Below, one piece after another: positions 62,601 to 64,000 of a DNA stretch of 64,000 nucleotides. The stretch is from assembly GCA_021464245.1 (NCBI GenBank), contig JADCRB010000030.1, positions 895,376 to 959,375 on the forward strand, given 5' to 3'. Below the pieces are notes generated by a model. The model made no database searches and was not told where the DNA came from. It was given only the letters and a program-made list of their open reading frames with translations. The stretch comes from Carallia brachiata. Taxonomy: Eukaryota > Streptophyta > Magnoliopsida > Malpighiales > Rhizophoraceae. Numbering within the stretch: position 1 is the first letter of the stretch; every line of letters begins with the position of its first letter. Both the position numbers and the translations under genes were made by a program.

Positions 62601-63468
62601 CCAACTTTCGAATCTTGGACCTTTGGCAACTTCTTCACTGCATCTTTCACTTATAAAACCAAAAGCATTTGCTTGGCGAACACGTATAATTTCGCTGCAA
62701 GGTAAGCATTAGAGACTCGTTATTCATATGATGACTATTTGGACATTACGGCAAACCCTGAACTCTTTAATGCTGGCACTTTCTGGTATTCATGATAACA
62801 AATTTTTGTCTCAATTAGCTAGTTATAGGAAATTATGGGATACAGACAACTTTGCTGAATTTCTTGATGTTGGAAGAAATTTTGTGGACTGATGCAACAT
62901 AAGCAATAGCCAGTGTTGCTATAGTATTATATATGTTTGGTAATTTTTTTATATGTTCTCAATGGGAAATTTGAGCATTTGAATTATCGACTTTGAAGTT
63001 TTTATGATGTTTCCTACATTATTTGGTGTAGAGGACTTCCACAAATTGATATCATATGAATTACTTGTTGGTTGAGCTATACCCTTTTTTATCCTTGAGC
63101 AGACTCCAGAACTTACCCAGGGCCATTTATTGTCGTTGACATCTCAAGGAAAACTGAGGTATTCTTTTTCCAAGGACCCCTTGATTTTTATGAAGTCCTA
63201 ACATATGCTCATTGTGTTTCTTAATGTTTTCCTTTTCTGATTAATTATATAGGATGGTTTGTCGCTTGTGATATCTCCTTTATTAAAAATACATAATGAA
63301 ACTGAATTCTCCATGGGCTACGATTTCGACGCCCTCAACAAAATGAAGATGCATGAATTGCTTCTGTGCTACTGAAGAAGGGAGATTCAATTGATGATTC
63401 GATGGCAACATTTGATGCAATAAATATGGCTGGTGGATTAAAGAAGGCTCTAATGTCTTTGAGTGTTG
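53602..63468 (+). CDS. VPS13-like bridge lipid-transfer protein, 5' part (cut by window end)
   Basis: Sixteen exons: 53602-53881, 53983-54079, 54304-56529, 57332-57446, 58108-58919, 59149-59378, 59446-59834, 59989-60115, 60189-60313, 60658-61325, 61447-61564, 61660-61776, 61903-61997, 62550-62701, 63103-63158 and 63253-63468. All are bounded by AG/GT; more must lie beyond 64000. The start MFLQDIIHRRFEALLRPWL and the layout recall the plant VPS13 branch typified by Arabidopsis At3g50380. Exons 14-16 (GPFIVVDISRKTEDGLSLVISPLLKIHN) look like the start of the SHR-BD/VPS13-adaptor region. VPS13 proteins are long hydrophobic grooves that move lipids at membrane contacts. Single-base shifts lie at about 53722, 55270, 56403, 58663, 59270-59300 and 63315, plus an in-frame TGA at 63354. 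Exon phases agree when each shift is undone. Confidence 0.85.
54085..54112 (+). repeat. (GTT)n microsatellite in intron 2
   Basis: About nine GTT units directly after the exon-2 donor of the VPS13-like gene. Confidence 0.9.
57260..57283 (+). repeat. (CT)n microsatellite in intron 3
   Basis: About twelve CT units some 50 bases before the exon-4 acceptor of the VPS13-like gene; it may add to the pyrimidine-rich tract. Confidence 0.9.
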
Positions 63469-64000
63469 GTATGCATTCCCGACTGAATATTTAATAAACT
63501 GAATTCCAAGATTTCAGACCCAGTTCCTATTGCAATGATTATATATCTCTTATGAATCTTTTTTGCTCTTATCAATTCTTCGGTATCCTTCTTAATATCA
63601 AAACGATGTCAATAAATAATTGCTTACATTTCCCATGATTAGGTTTTCCTACTAGAGTGATTGAGGATGGCATGGTTCTCCTATTGAGGTTTTCCCATGA
63701 TTGAGGATTGCAATGATTAGGTTTTATCTAAGTTACAGCGATGTTATATTTTCCATACTCTTCCTCCTAAGAAGGTAGATGGATTTATTGCCAATATGAG
63801 AAGGACCGTATAAGAAATTAGATGGATTCCTAATTTTTTTTTTCTACTCTCTTTATATACCGCGTCTATTGACCCTTGGAGACCTGGTACGAGTACTTTT
63901 ATGTCATTCAGAATTAAATCATTTTTCAAATAATTTTAATCTATGCTTTTAGGATTTAAAATGATATAAAAAAAAACTTTTGCCAAAATTAAGGGTTGCA
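63469..64000 (+). other. intron 16 of the VPS13-like gene (open to the right)
   Basis: AT-rich sequence after the donor GTATGC. It contains a short repeated phrase (GATTAGGTTTT / CCCATGATT, 63635-63725). No further exon could be recognised before the window ends. Confidence 0.6.

Noticed and set aside
1..64000. CRISPR array, prokaryotic operon or viral genome
   Set aside because: No regularly spaced repeats, no ribosome-binding-site pattern, and all genes are plant families with spliceosomal introns.

Overview
The window is nuclear DNA from a flowering plant, most likely a eudicot. It is AT-rich, its genes have GT-AG introns, and it carries poly-A/T and (AT)n tracts, small inverted-repeat transposons and LTR-retrotransposon debris. 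All recognisable genes belong to plant families: REM-type B3, CYP82 P450, extra-large G protein, JINGUBANG-like WD40 and plant VPS13-like. The protein sequences are of a kind seen in woody rosids such as Citrus, but the species cannot be fixed from the sequence alone.

Layout. 1-8.8 kb is repeat-rich intergenic DNA with a SINE-like element, possible 5' exons of an unidentified gene cut by a MITE, and a dead partial copy of a REM gene split by a terminal-inverted-repeat (TIR) element. 8.8-11.9 kb holds a three-B3-domain REM gene (minus strand). 12-20 kb is accessory DNA: a MYB C-terminal remnant, a long-TIR element resembling a Pack-MULE, and a LINE/RNase H remnant with a MITE inside it. 20.6-30.3 kb holds two decayed partial copies of an XLG gene, separated and invaded by a Ty3-gypsy remnant, TIR elements and a Ty1-copia solo LTR, then a duplicated piece of P450 5' flank. 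31.4-33.6 kb is an intact CYP82-type gene (plus strand). It is convergent with a full XLG1-type gene at 34.4-38.6 kb (minus strand). 38.6-44.5 kb is intergenic. 44.5-45.8 kb is a JINGUBANG-like WD40 gene (minus strand). 46-53.5 kb is intergenic, with a third MITE copy and internally repeated exon-like segments. From 53.6 kb to the right edge runs the 5' part (16 exons seen) of a VPS13-like bridge lipid-transfer gene, cut off by the window end.

The genes form no shared pathway or operon; this is ordinary plant gene order. The strongest theme is structural. A local duplication copied the XLG1 3' half and CYP82 5' flank, and the copies then decayed. A second theme concerns base-level quality. 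Four of the five real genes contain single-base insertions or deletions (nine in all) in otherwise conserved reading frames with intact splice sites. Intron-phase arithmetic confirms each shift except the XLG1 one, which rests on the family C-terminus, and the VPS13-like exon-16 one, which is open at the window edge. This pattern suggests consensus sequence errors, or less likely very recent decay. I found no CRISPR array, no convincing RNA gene and no clearly undescribed biological system.
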